The position numbers and the translations under genes are program-made. Below, one piece after another: positions 41,792-50,189 of a stretch of 64,000 nt of DNA (the stretch's first letter is position 1; every line of letters begins with the position of its first letter). Origin of the DNA: Streptomyces sp. GQFP (GTDB taxonomy: Bacteria; Actinomycetota; Actinomycetes; Streptomycetales; Streptomycetaceae); the NCBI RefSeq assembly GCF_021545335.1, contig NZ_CP089312.1, forward strand, positions 7,688,001 to 7,752,000, in the 5' to 3' direction. Under the pieces are notes generated by a model. The model was given only the letters and a program-made list of their open reading frames with translations, searched no databases and was not told where the DNA came from.

Positions 41792-42466
41792 TCAACCCAC
41801 CCCGACCGCCGCCGACTCGTAGCCCGTGATGTCGTCGGGCTTCACCAAGCCGTCCTCGATCGCCCGGGCCAGCATGTCCGCCTTCGTCGGTGCGGTCCTG
41901 CCGACCTGCGCGTACTTGACTCTCGCCCGACGGATGTACACGTCCACCGTGTGGACCGACACACCCATGCGCCGGGCGACCGAAGCCTTCGACATGGACT
42001 GGAACCACCACAGCAGCGCGGTACGTTCCTGCGAGGACAGCCTGGGCCTGCTCGCGCCGCGGTCACCGGCGAGGACGCCCGCGGCCGTCGGCGTGACGTA
42101 CGGCCTGTCGCCTGCCGCCGCCAGCACCGCGTTCACCAGGTGCGCCCTTCCCTCGTTCTTCGCGACGAACTCGCATGCGCCGGCCTCCAGCGCTTCGAGC
42201 ACCACCCGCTGCTCGGTGAACTGCGAGAAGGCGATGACCCGTTGGCCCGCCGCGGCCAGTGTGGCGATGTCGCCGATGACGAGGCTGCCGTGCAGATTCA
42301 GGTCGAGGATCAGGAGATCCGCGATGCCGGCCTCCACGTCCGCGGTTTCGCCGGTGTGCCCCACCGAGATCCGTGGCTCCTCGGACAGCCAGGTCTGGAT
42401 GCCTTCGATGACGACAGGGTGGTCGTCGACGATGGCAACTGTCAGGGGGCCGGTCGTACGGGCCAT
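41792..42466 (-). CDS. NarL/LuxR-family response regulator
   Basis: A 224-residue response regulator. The receiver has VAIVDDHPVVIEGIQTWLSE with the acidic pair, the phospho-acceptor Asp in LLILDLNLHG, and a Lys in EFVAKNEGRA. The LuxR helix-turn-helix is MSKASVARRMGVSVHTVDVY near residue 170. ATG 42466 lies inside the end of the upstream sensor gene (25-bp overlap), so it is the third gene of the operon. It would be phosphorylated by the kinase at 43560-44777. Targets unknown; the I36 inhibitor gene beyond the kinase is a candidate. Confidence 0.9.
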   Translation of the reverse strand: MARTTGPLTVAIVDDHPVVIEGIQTWLSEEPRISVGHTGETADVEAGIADLLILDLNLHGSLVIGDIATLAAAGQRVIAFSQFTEQRVVLEALEAGACEFVAKNEGRAHLVNAVLAAAGDRPYVTPTAAGVLAGDRGASRPRLSSQERTALLWWFQSMSKASVARRMGVSVHTVDVYIRRARVKYAQVGRTAPTKADMLARAIEDGLVKPDDITGYESAAVGVG

Positions 42467-43572
42467 CGGGTTTCCCACCACAACTGATCCTCCTCCTGGT
42501 CGTACACAGCGGATACGGTGAGCGGGCCAGGCGATTCCACGAGCGTCTTCGGCGGGGCGTCGGCCACCACACTCACCACCACGTCCTCGGGCGTCGTCAC
42601 CACGGTCACCCGCGCTCGGGTGACGGCGGTGGCCAGGACCAGCAGGGCGCCTTCGGCCAGTTCTCGGCGGGTGGAGGTCGGCAGGTCGGGCAGGTCGCCG
42701 TAGCTCAGCAGGGTCACGCGTACGCCGCGCCGCTCGGCGACATCGGCACAGGCCCGCAGTTCGTGCAGGAGCGGGTGCGGGGTGTCGTCCGTCTCCACGA
42801 ACAGCCTCCGCAGACGTGCCGCCTCCACGGCTGCGCGATGGCGTACGACGGTGTCGCCCGGGTCGAGTTGACGTTCCGCCAGACCACGCAGCAGCGGTTC
42901 CACTCTGCTGCGCAGGTACTCGTAACGGCGCCGGCGCTCGGCGTGCACGGTCTCGTCGGCGGTCGTACGGGCGAGGCGCTCCGCCTGGCCCGAAGCGATC
43001 TCGGTGGCTTCCCTCGCACCGTCGTTGAGCTGCCGTGCCAGGTACGCGAAGGTCAACTGGACACCGGCGGTGGTGTAGATCACGGCGAGCAGACGGGCGA
43101 CCATGACCTGGTCGAGCGCGCCGCCGCCGACCAGGAAGCCAATCGTGACCGCCGTGTTGGCGCCGAGCAGGGCGACCAGTTCCCACAGCGGACGCTGTAT
43201 CAGAAGCAGTACGCCGAACCAGCCCACGGTGTTCCACGCCCAGCTCACGTCGCTGATCATCCCGCCCGCCGGGTACGTGGCGGTGGCGACGACGCCGGTG
43301 GCCAGCGCCGCCCCCGCAAGTAACCGTGCGGTGTGTCCGCTGAGCGCCGAACGCAGCAGCAGGATCGACCCGACCGTCTGGATGACCGCGAGGGCCAGCC
43401 AGGAGCCCGCGGCCGCGGACTGTGGCTCGTACTCCCGCCAGCCTCTGAGCATCAGCAGGGTGTCCAGACCCAGGTGCCAGACGCCGACGATCACCACCAG
43501 CCCGATATTGACGGCCTTGGCGAAGCGGGTGGCGACCATCCCCTTGGCGACGCCGGCGGTCAGGGTTCCCAC
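42442..43572 (-). CDS. Membrane sensor with degenerate kinase-like domain
   Basis: A 376-residue protein with about five hydrophobic helices (residues 20-180), a coiled segment (REATEIASGQAERLARTTAD) and a C-terminal domain laid out like a histidine-kinase ATPase. The N box is altered (TRRELAEGALLVLATAVTRA) and no DxGxG or G2 loop is present, so ATP binding is doubtful. Codon 84 (43321-43323) is TTA, predicting bldA control. It overlaps the kinase by 13 bp and the regulator by 25 bp. It may be a pseudokinase partner that modulates the intact kinase. Confidence 0.75.
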   Translation of the reverse strand: MGTLTAGVAKGMVATRFAKAVNIGLVVIVGVWHLGLDTLLMLRGWREYEPQSAAAGSWLALAVIQTVGSILLLRSALSGHTARLLAGAALATGVVATATYPAGGMISDVSWAWNTVGWFGVLLLIQRPLWELVALLGANTAVTIGFLVGGGALDQVMVARLLAVIYTTAGVQLTFAYLARQLNDGAREATEIASGQAERLARTTADETVHAERRRRYEYLRSRVEPLLRGLAERQLDPGDTVVRHRAAVEAARLRRLFVETDDTPHPLLHELRACADVAERRGVRVTLLSYGDLPDLPTSTRRELAEGALLVLATAVTRARVTVVTTPEDVVVSVVADAPPKTLVESPGPLTVSAVYDQEEDQLWWETRWPVRPAP

Positions 43573-44777
43573 CTCAGCACGATCCGGGTGCCGGCGCCGG
43601 GGGACGAGTCCGCCTGGGCGCTGCCGCCCACGGCACGCATCCGGCCGTAGACCGATTTCCGCAGGCCGCGCCGGTGGGAGGCGACGGTCATGGGGTCGAA
43701 CCCGCTTCCGCTGTCACGGACTTCGACGGTGACGCTCTCGCCGGCACGTCGGGCCGTGACCCGGGCAGCGCGGGTGTTCGCGTGCTGGGCCACGTTGGCC
43801 AGGGCCTCGGCGACCGCTTGCGAGAGGGCCACCACGACCTCGTGGGGCAGGTCCAGCGGCGGCACGTCGAACTCGACGTCCAGTGGCGGGAGTCCGACGC
43901 GGCGCGTCAGTACGACGGTGCGCAGTGCGACATCCAGCGGTGCCGGGTCGTGCGCCACATCGCGTGCCACGCCGGGGTGCGCCCGTAGGTCTTCGATGAC
44001 GGCCAGGTCGGCCGCGGCCCGTTCCGGCAGCGCGGCGGAGTCACGGGTGATGCTGCCGGTGCCCACCATGGTGAGCGTGGCGAGCACGGTGTCGTGCAGC
44101 AGCCGCTGCTGGTCCAGTTCGTCGGAGCGGGCGGCGGACCGGGCCCGCGCCGACGCGCGTGCCGACGCCTCCTCGGACAGCGCGAGGTCCGCCCTGCGCG
44201 CTCCGTGTCGCAGCAGGACCACGACGGAGGCGGCGAGTAGTCCCTGGAGCACCATGATCAGGGGGGCGTCCCGGATGCCGGGGACGCCCACCGCGTAAGC
44301 CACCGTGATGGCGATCGCCGCCGCCGTCGCCAGGGGCTGCCGTAGACCGAACTGTGCGATGAAGATGCCGCTGCCGGCGACCATGTCGATCCATCCGCTG
44401 CCCGCGCTCGCTCCCAGGACCTCGGCCGGGACGAGGTTGCCGTGCGCGAGGCAGAGCGCCACCACGACGGCGGTGTCAACGGCGCAGAGCCAGGGGTGAG
44501 GGTCCGGCCTGAACATCAGAACGATGAACAGGCCGCTCCACAGAAGCAGTCCGACGACCGCGACGGCCACCCACGCAGCGCGGGCGGGCGGTGCGAAACC
44601 GACCACGGCGACCACGCTCGCCCCGACGGCACTGGCTGCTCTCAGGACAGCGGACAGGCGTGCGGACTTGCGCCGAAGCTGGAGTTGGGCGGGCCCGGGC
44701 GCCGACACACTTCCTCCACCAAAGGAATTCCTGCCTCCCCCAAGAGAAGTGAGGAAATCGACCCCATCCCTCACCAT
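43560..44777 (-). CDS. NarX-type sensor histidine kinase
   Basis: A 405-residue kinase. Several N-terminal hydrophobic helices (about residues 40-200) are followed by a coil rich in Ala/Arg and the HisKA_3-type dimerisation box DELDQQRLLHDTVLATLTMV. The ATPase is complete: N box EALANVAQHAN, G1 DSGSGFDP, G2 GLRKSVYGRM. It is the first gene of the operon with the degenerate sensor and the LuxR-type regulator. ATG 44777 has GGGGGA at about 4 bp; GTG 44708, behind GGAGG, is a serious alternative start (382 residues). Confidence 0.87.
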   Translation of the reverse strand: MVRDGVDFLTSLGGGRNSFGGGSVSAPGPAQLQLRRKSARLSAVLRAASAVGASVVAVVGFAPPARAAWVAVAVVGLLLWSGLFIVLMFRPDPHPWLCAVDTAVVVALCLAHGNLVPAEVLGASAGSGWIDMVAGSGIFIAQFGLRQPLATAAAIAITVAYAVGVPGIRDAPLIMVLQGLLAASVVVLLRHGARRADLALSEEASARASARARSAARSDELDQQRLLHDTVLATLTMVGTGSITRDSAALPERAAADLAVIEDLRAHPGVARDVAHDPAPLDVALRTVVLTRRVGLPPLDVEFDVPPLDLPHEVVVALSQAVAEALANVAQHANTRAARVTARRAGESVTVEVRDSGSGFDPMTVASHRRGLRKSVYGRMRAVGGSAQADSSPGAGTRIVLRWEP

Positions 44778-44930
44778 GCTTCCCCCGCACGTCGATGAAG
44801 ACTCGCTTCCCAGCTTAGATCAACACGAGCGGGACCGACAGGGGCATGTACGACATCTCGCCGCTGCCGGCACGCGGCCATGGAGCCTGCCTCCAGGCAA
44901 AGACGCAGATGAGCGCGGGGGTGGCGGCGC

Positions 44931-44950
44931 TGTCACGCGATCGCGTGACA
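44931..44950. promoter_or_regulatory. Perfect 20-bp palindrome between kinase operon and I36 gene
   Basis: TGTCACGCGATCGCGTGACA is fully self-complementary. It lies in the 413-bp gap 44778-45190 between divergent genes and is followed by TTTTT at 44956-44960. The rest of the gap shows no gene; GCGAA repeats occur near 45000. An uninterrupted palindrome suits a dimeric regulator; a rightward terminator is the alternative. Confidence 0.55.
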
Positions 44951-45190
44951 TGCCCTTTTTCGGTCCGCCATGTAATTTTTGGACCGGGCCGCCCGAAAGC
45001 GAACAAAGCGAAAGGGCGCCGCGTGATCAGCCCGAAGAACCCGAAGAATTCGCGACCTGTCGGCAGAAGAGGACTACCGACCGCCCTTTCCCGGGCTCGG
45101 AATTCCGAAAGCCGACGGGTGCCGTACCGAAGATTTCCGTGGCTCATGGCCGCGGGGGCCCCACCCCAACAGATCATCGAGGAGACACCC

Positions 45191-45661
45191 GTGAGGAAAC
45201 TGCCCGGCGTCCTGACATCGACCCTGCTCACCGTCGGACTGGCCGCGAGCTTCACCCCGCTGCTGGCCTCGCCCGCCGCCGCCGCCAGCATGCACGGCTG
45301 CTCGTACCCGCGAGTGTGTGTGTACGGGGGCTCCTACTCCAACGGCAGCATCATCGGCTGGTTCCAGGACATCGGCTACCAGAACATGCCGAGCTCGATA
45401 CAGAACGATCCGGACGCGGTCGCCAACACCCGTAACGACTCTGTCTGGCTGCTCGACACGGGCGCCTCCCCGGATGCGTACATCTGCATCCCGGCGAACA
45501 CCGCCGTCAACCTCGGCAACTACGCCCACCCCGTCAGCGCCCGCGGCACCTGGGCGAACGACGTCGACACGATCGTTATCTGGGGTACCTCCGACGACGG
45601 GAAGTGCAGCGGCACCAACCAGGTGCAGCAGGGCCGCGTCGAGAACGGCTGGCGTCCCTGA
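45191..45661 (+). CDS. Secreted peptidase inhibitor, family I36-like
   Basis: A 156-residue secreted protein. GTG 45191 follows GAGGAG (45179-45184) at 6 bp and gives a signal peptide ending near SPAAA-AS. The mature part resembles the crystallin-like I36 metalloprotease inhibitor fold: CSYPRVCVYGGSYSNGSIIG, with Cys pairs, and IWGTSDDGKCSG. It is convergent with an M4 metalloprotease, and I36 inhibitors such as SMPI act on thermolysin-type enzymes, so a protease-inhibitor pair is plausible but unproved. Confidence 0.75.
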   Translation: MRKLPGVLTSTLLTVGLAASFTPLLASPAAAASMHGCSYPRVCVYGGSYSNGSIIGWFQDIGYQNMPSSIQNDPDAVANTRNDSVWLLDTGASPDAYICIPANTAVNLGNYAHPVSARGTWANDVDTIVIWGTSDDGKCSGTNQVQQGRVENGWRP

Positions 45662-45670
45662 CACACACGA

Positions 45671-45705
45671 GGCCGGCCCCGGGCGCTTCAGGCCCGGGGC
45701 CGGCC
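45671..45705. terminator. Bidirectional terminator between I36 and M4 genes
   Basis: GGCCGGCCCCGGGC (45671-45684) and GCCCGGGGCCGGCC (45692-45705) form a perfect 14-bp stem with a 7-base loop between two convergent stop codons. Confidence 0.9.
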
Positions 45706-45727
45706 GTTCGCGTGGCCCGCCGGCCCG

Positions 45728-47353
45728 CTAGCCCACCGACACCGCACTCCAGGCCGCGCCCACCGCCGCGTACTCCGTGCTGCTCGCCCCGTACAGATCC
45801 CGCGCCGCGTTCAGCGTCGCCGTGCGGGCGCCCGCGTAGTTCGTCGAGGACGTCATGTACGTCGTCAGCGCCTTGTACCAGATCGCGCCCAGCTTGGCCC
45901 GGCCGATGCCCGCGACCGAACTGCCGTTGCATGTAGGGGAGTTGTAGCTGACGCCGTTCAGTGTCTTCGCGCCGCTGCCCTCCGCCAGCAGGTACGCGAA
46001 GTGGTTCGCGACGCCCGAGGAGTAGTGGACGTCGAGGTTCCCGACGCTCGAACTCCAGCAGTTGACCGAGTTCCCGTCCTTCGACGGCTCGTCCATGTAC
46101 CGAAGGGCCGAGCGGCCGAAGCCCGACTTCACGATCTTCTCGCCGATCAAGTAGTCCCCGAGATCGGTGGAGTTGGCCGCGTTGAACTCCACCAGCGTGC
46201 CGAAGATGTCCGACGTCGCCTCGTTCAGGCCGCCCGGCTCGCCCGAGTACGTCAGGTCCGCCGTCGCCGAGGTCACGCCGTGCGTCATCTCGTGTCCGGC
46301 CACGTCCAGCGAGACCAGCGGACCGAACGTCGTACCGTCACCGTCGCCGTACGTCATGCAGAAGCAAGTGTCGTCCCAGAACGCGTTGTTGTAGCTGCTG
46401 CCGTAGTGCACACGGTTGAACGAGCCGACCCCGTCGCCCTTGATGCCGCTGCGCCCGAACGTGTCCTTGTAGTAGTCCCACGTCTCGTCGGTGCCGTACT
46501 GCGCGTCCACCGCCGCCGAGGCCCGGTCCGCCGTCGTCCCCGTGCCCCAGTGGTTGTCCGTGTCCGTGAAGAGCGTCGCGGGCGCGCGGATGATGCAGAT
46601 CCCGAGAATGCACAGGTCGGTGCCGTTCTCGGCGTCGCCCGTGTACGTGTTGCCGCGTGTCGCGTCCTTCAGCTGGTACGTCGATCCGGACACCGTCGTC
46701 TCCAGCGGGACCGTGCCGCCGTACAGGGACTGACCGTCGCCCGTCGCCGTCTCGATGCTGTCCCAGGCGTTGATCTCGGCACCGGTGGTCGCGTCGGTCA
46801 CCACGGTCCGGGCGACCGGGTTGCCGGCCGAGTCCTGCGCCACCGCGTTCGTCCGCCAGGCGAGCTTCGGTGCGCCGTGCAGGGCGTCAACCACCAGCTC
46901 CTGCTTGGTCGTTATCTTCTTCAGCAGCTCGCCCACGTTCACCGCGCGCAGCGCCGCCGTCGCCAGGTCCGCCGCCCTCGGGGCCGACACCGCCGGGCGG
47001 ATCGTGGACAGGGATATCGGGCGGGTCGTCGCGCGGCTCGCGCCGCGGTACGTGCCCTCGGGGGTCAGATGGATGACGAAGTCGCCGCCCAGGACCGGGA
47101 GCTGACGGTACGTCCGGTCGTAACGGACGTGCTGGCTGCCGTCCTTGTCGACGATGACGTCCCGAACTGCCGTGCCCTGTACGGAAGTCAGGCCCAGGTG
47201 AGCGGCCTGGTCCACGAGTGCGGCGACCGCGTTCCTGATCGCGGTGTCCCGGGTCGGTCTGTCGGCCGCACCGGCGGTGGTGGGGGAGAGTGCGGCGGCC
47301 AGGAGGGCGGCGGTGGTGGCGGCCACGCCGGCCGCGGCGAGACGGGAGGTCAT
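45728..47353 (-). CDS. Secreted M4-family (thermolysin-like) metalloprotease
   Basis: A 541-residue preproprotease. The signal peptide ends near TAGAA-DR; an FTP/PepSY propeptide covers about residues 35-200 (LPVLGGDFVIHLTPEGTYRG). The catalytic domain has GHEMTHG (His354, Glu355, His358) and GGLNEATSD (Glu378), the three zinc ligands and the general base at thermolysin spacing, and the late SSGVANHFAYLLA segment. ATG 47353 has AAGGAGA 4 bp upstream. It is exported and self-processed to degrade proteins outside the cell. It ends at a shared terminator with the I36 inhibitor gene. Confidence 0.95.
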   Translation of the reverse strand: MTSRLAAAGVAATTAALLAAALSPTTAGAADRPTRDTAIRNAVAALVDQAAHLGLTSVQGTAVRDVIVDKDGSQHVRYDRTYRQLPVLGGDFVIHLTPEGTYRGASRATTRPISLSTIRPAVSAPRAADLATAALRAVNVGELLKKITTKQELVVDALHGAPKLAWRTNAVAQDSAGNPVARTVVTDATTGAEINAWDSIETATGDGQSLYGGTVPLETTVSGSTYQLKDATRGNTYTGDAENGTDLCILGICIIRAPATLFTDTDNHWGTGTTADRASAAVDAQYGTDETWDYYKDTFGRSGIKGDGVGSFNRVHYGSSYNNAFWDDTCFCMTYGDGDGTTFGPLVSLDVAGHEMTHGVTSATADLTYSGEPGGLNEATSDIFGTLVEFNAANSTDLGDYLIGEKIVKSGFGRSALRYMDEPSKDGNSVNCWSSSVGNLDVHYSSGVANHFAYLLAEGSGAKTLNGVSYNSPTCNGSSVAGIGRAKLGAIWYKALTTYMTSSTNYAGARTATLNAARDLYGASSTEYAAVGAAWSAVSVG

Positions 47354-47517
47354 CGGTCTCCTTGGGTGGGGGGAGGGGGACGAAGGCGGCGGTGATCGCT
47401 CAGGTTTAAGCGGCCATGACATGCCGTGTCCAGACCGCGTACGCCTTCACCTCGACTTATGGCGAGAATCGTTTCCCCATCCACACGAACGCCGTCCCCG
47501 CCGACCCCGCCTCACGA

Positions 47518-47946
47518 ATGAGAGAACGACCGGTGAGACTCCCCTTCTTCGTCTACGGCACCCTCCGGCCCGGCGAGCACAACCACGACCACTTCCTGCG
47601 CGGCCGTACGCAGTCGGAGCGTCCGGGACGGCTGGCGGACGCGGCGCTGTACGACGGGCCCGGTTACCCGTACGCCGTGCCGGAATCCGGCGGGGTCGTG
47701 CACGGGGAAGTGGTCGCCGCGCTGCCGGAGGCGTACGACGAACTGCTCGCCGTACTCGACGAGTTGGAGGAGTGCGTGCCGGGCGACCCGCGCAGCCTGT
47801 ACGAGCGGGTGGCGCGCCCGGTGACACTCGACGCCGACGGCACCGTCGTACGCGCCTGGGTGTACGTCGCCGCACCCGCCGTGGCCGTCAGGCTGCGGGC
47901 GCACGGCAGACGCATCGAGGGCGGGGACTGGCACGCCTGCCGCTGA
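47518..47946 (+). CDS. Gamma-glutamylcyclotransferase-like (AIG2) protein
   Basis: A 142-residue GGCT-like fold. The FVYGTLRPGEHNHDHFLRGR motif near the N-terminus is the substrate-binding signature; the acidic catalytic residue is expected in LAVLDELEECVPGDP. Members cyclise gamma-glutamyl amines or peptides and release pyroglutamate; the actual substrate is unclear. GTG 47533 is a possible shorter start. The gene is divergent from the M4 protease and stands alone. Confidence 0.85.
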   Translation: MRERPVRLPFFVYGTLRPGEHNHDHFLRGRTQSERPGRLADAALYDGPGYPYAVPESGGVVHGEVVAALPEAYDELLAVLDELEECVPGDPRSLYERVARPVTLDADGTVVRAWVYVAAPAVAVRLRAHGRRIEGGDWHACR

Positions 47947-48041
47947 AGCCGAAGGGCAGCAGGCAACGGGGCTGGTCCGTGTGGGCGACCGCCCTGTGCG
48001 CCAGCCCGGCCCACGCACCGGCCCACACCTACCCTCCGCCC

Positions 48042-48962
48042 ATGAACGACAGTGACATCACCGGCAGTGACATCACCAGCAGGACCGACCTCAGCCGACG
48101 CCGTGCCCTCGCGATCACCGGCGTGACCGCCGGGGCGGGACTGGGCCTCGCGCTCACCTCGTGCTCCTCGGACTCCGACACGGACACCTCCACGGCGGCC
48201 GCCTCCCCGACGTCCTCCGCGTCCGCGGCCGTCGCCCCGGGCGACGTCTGCGTGCTCAACTCCAGTGTCACGGAGGGGCCTTATTACCTCGAGGACCAGC
48301 TCTTCCGGAAGGACATCACGGAGGGCAAGAAGGGCGTACCGCTCACGGTGCAGCTGACGGTCCGTGACCAGACCGAGGACTGTGGCCCGGTGGTGGGCGC
48401 GGCCGTCGAGATCTGGCACTGCGACGCCTGGGGCTACTACTCCGGGTACACCACCACCAGCCCGGGCGGCACCTCCGTGCCCTCCGAGAGCGAGGACACC
48501 AGCGGCGCGAACGACAAGACCTTCCTGCGCGGCTTCCAGACCACGAACGCCGACGGGATCGTCGAGTTCACGACGATCTACCCCGGCTGGTACACCCCGC
48601 GCACCACACACATCCATGTCAAGGTGCACACCGGCGGCAAGAAGGCCGACAACACCTACGAGGGCGGCAAGGTCAACTGGACCGGCCAGCTCTTCTTCGA
48701 GGACAAGTACGGCGACGAGGTCTACAAGGTCACGCCGTACAGCCAACACGTCGGTACCTTCACCAAGTTGGACGACGACATGGTGTACGGCGGGGGCGGC
48801 GCCAAGGACGGTCTGATGACCGTCACCGGCGACATCTCGAAGGGCTTCACCGGCACTCTCACCGTCGGCATCGACCCCGACAAGGAGAACACCGGCGCGG
48901 GCACGGGCGGCGGAGGCAGCCGGCCGCCGAGTGGCATGCCGCCCAGCGGGTCGCCCAGCTGA
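48042..48962 (+). CDS. Exported intradiol dioxygenase-like lipoprotein
   Basis: A 306-residue protein of the protocatechuate 3,4-dioxygenase-like fold. A twin-arginine lipoprotein signal (SRRRALAITGVTAGAGLGLA, then LTSC) places it outside the membrane, followed by a Thr/Ser/Ala linker. Non-haem iron ligands are visible: the Tyr of EGPYYLED, YPGWYTPRTTHIHVKV with Tyr, His and His. The C-terminal tail is Gly/Pro-rich. There is no Shine-Dalgarno; TACCCT (48030-48035) ends 6 bp before the ATG, suggesting a leaderless transcript. Probably cleaves catechol rings outside the cell; the exact substrate is unknown. Confidence 0.87.
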   Translation: MNDSDITGSDITSRTDLSRRRALAITGVTAGAGLGLALTSCSSDSDTDTSTAAASPTSSASAAVAPGDVCVLNSSVTEGPYYLEDQLFRKDITEGKKGVPLTVQLTVRDQTEDCGPVVGAAVEIWHCDAWGYYSGYTTTSPGGTSVPSESEDTSGANDKTFLRGFQTTNADGIVEFTTIYPGWYTPRTTHIHVKVHTGGKKADNTYEGGKVNWTGQLFFEDKYGDEVYKVTPYSQHVGTFTKLDDDMVYGGGGAKDGLMTVTGDISKGFTGTLTVGIDPDKENTGAGTGGGGSRPPSGMPPSGSPS

Positions 48963-48999
48963 GCCGAGCGTCAAGTGCCTTACCGGTAACGCCATCTAT

Positions 49000-49019
49000 G
49001 GGCCCCCTGGCGGGGGCCC
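49000..49019 (+). terminator. Terminator after the dioxygenase gene
   Basis: GGGCCCCC (49000-49007), loop TGGC, GGGGGCCC (49012-49019), followed by a T-rich tract. It separates the dioxygenase from the ebo-type operon. Confidence 0.75.
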
Positions 49020-49024
49020 TGTCA

Positions 49025-49063
49025 ATATTGTCTTGTTGTCACATTCCTCACAAGAGGCAATAT
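49025..49063. promoter_or_regulatory. Inverted repeat and candidate promoter of the ebo-type operon
   Basis: ATATTGTCTTGT (49025-49036) and ACAAGA-GG-CAATAT (49050-49063) are complementary except for a GG bulge. TTGTCA (49036-49041), 16 bp, and CAATAT (49058-49063) could be -35 and -10. The stretch 49020-49108 is markedly AT-rich for this genome, fitting a regulated promoter. The ATG follows about 45 bp later with only a weak GGAAA upstream. Confidence 0.45.
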
Positions 49064-49108
49064 GGGCTCAGAGTATTAGCTTTCAAATTATGCGGAAATG
49101 ATTGAGCC

Positions 49109-50125
49109 ATGAGTGACCGGAAAGCATCTCCCCACGCCGGTTTCCGACCACCCCTACTAAGCGCCAAGCTTCAACTACCCCCACTTTCCGACCTGTTGAG
49201 CCTTGTCCGAGCCCCGGCCGCGCTGAGTGTCCCCGGTGACATCCTTGCGGGCGCGACTGCGGCGGGCCGTCCCCTCGGCCCCCGGACGGCGGGCGCGATG
49301 GCCTCCTCCGTCTGTCTCTACTGGGCCGGTATGGCCCTCAACGACTACGCCGACGCCGCCGTCGACTCGGTCGAGCGGCCCGAACGCCCGGTGCCCTCCG
49401 GCCGGGTGCCGCGCCGGACCGCACTGACCGTCGCCACCGGCCTGACCGGCGCCGGCCTCGGCCTCGCCGCGGTGTCGGGCGGGCGGCGCGGACTCGCCGT
49501 CGCCCTGCCGCTGACAGCGCTGATATGGGCGTACGACCTGAAACTGAAGTCGACTCCGGCCGGTCCGGCGGCGATGGCGGGCGCACGCGCGCTCGACGTA
49601 CTGGCGGGCGCGGTGGCGGGCGGCGGCACCCCCCCGACGCACGGGTCCCGTGGACGTGGCACGGGCGGCGCGCTCGCTCGCGGCGCCGTCCCCGCCCTCC
49701 TCACCGGGGTGCACACCTACACGATCACCGCCCTCAGCCGCCATGAGATCTCCGGTGCGCCGACGCGGCTGCCCGCCACGACACTGGCCGTTTCGTCGGC
49801 CACGGCACTGTCGACGGTGCTGCCCTCCGTGCTCCCGGCGGTGCTGCCGCCCCGGCATGCGCTGCCCCGCGAGGCGGTCGCCCGAACGGCCGTAGCCTCC
49901 GCCGGAGTTCTGGCCTACCTGGGGACGTACGGCAGGGCCCAGGCGCAGGCCGTACGCGATCCACGCGCGAGTTCCGTACGGCGGGCCGTGGGGGCGGGCA
50001 TCCTCGCCATGGTCCCCCTGCAGGCGGCGCTCACGGCGCGCGCCGGAGCGCCCGTTGCCGCCGCACTCCTGGGCGCCGTGCACCCGGTGGCGCAGCGCCT
50101 GGCGAGACGGGTGTCCCCGACATGA
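49109..50125 (+). CDS. eboC: UbiA-family prenyltransferase (EboC-like)
   Basis: A 338-residue membrane protein with about eight hydrophobic helices. The first Asp-rich motif is ALNDYADAAVDSVERPERPV, where the prenyl diphosphate-magnesium site is NDxxDxxxD; the second is IWAYDLKLKSTP. This matches the UbiA-type protein of ebo clusters. It would transfer or carry a polyprenyl group onto an aromatic or other acceptor at the membrane. It leads a rightward operon. The C-terminal helix is followed by a short basic tail. Substrate unknown. Confidence 0.85.
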   Translation: MSDRKASPHAGFRPPLLSAKLQLPPLSDLLSLVRAPAALSVPGDILAGATAAGRPLGPRTAGAMASSVCLYWAGMALNDYADAAVDSVERPERPVPSGRVPRRTALTVATGLTGAGLGLAAVSGGRRGLAVALPLTALIWAYDLKLKSTPAGPAAMAGARALDVLAGAVAGGGTPPTHGSRGRGTGGALARGAVPALLTGVHTYTITALSRHEISGAPTRLPATTLAVSSATALSTVLPSVLPAVLPPRHALPREAVARTAVASAGVLAYLGTYGRAQAQAVRDPRASSVRRAVGAGILAMVPLQAALTARAGAPVAAALLGAVHPVAQRLARRVSPT

Positions 50126-50189
50126 GCCGTGCGAGAAGTGCGGGCCATGTGCGGCAGGTTGTTCATCCGGGCGGCATGAAGGGCGGGTC

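Noticed and set aside
47447..47875. Leftward frame opposite the gamma-glutamylcyclotransferase gene
   Set aside because: Almost pure Arg/Pro/Ala translation; the opposite strand has the FVYGTLRPGE motif.
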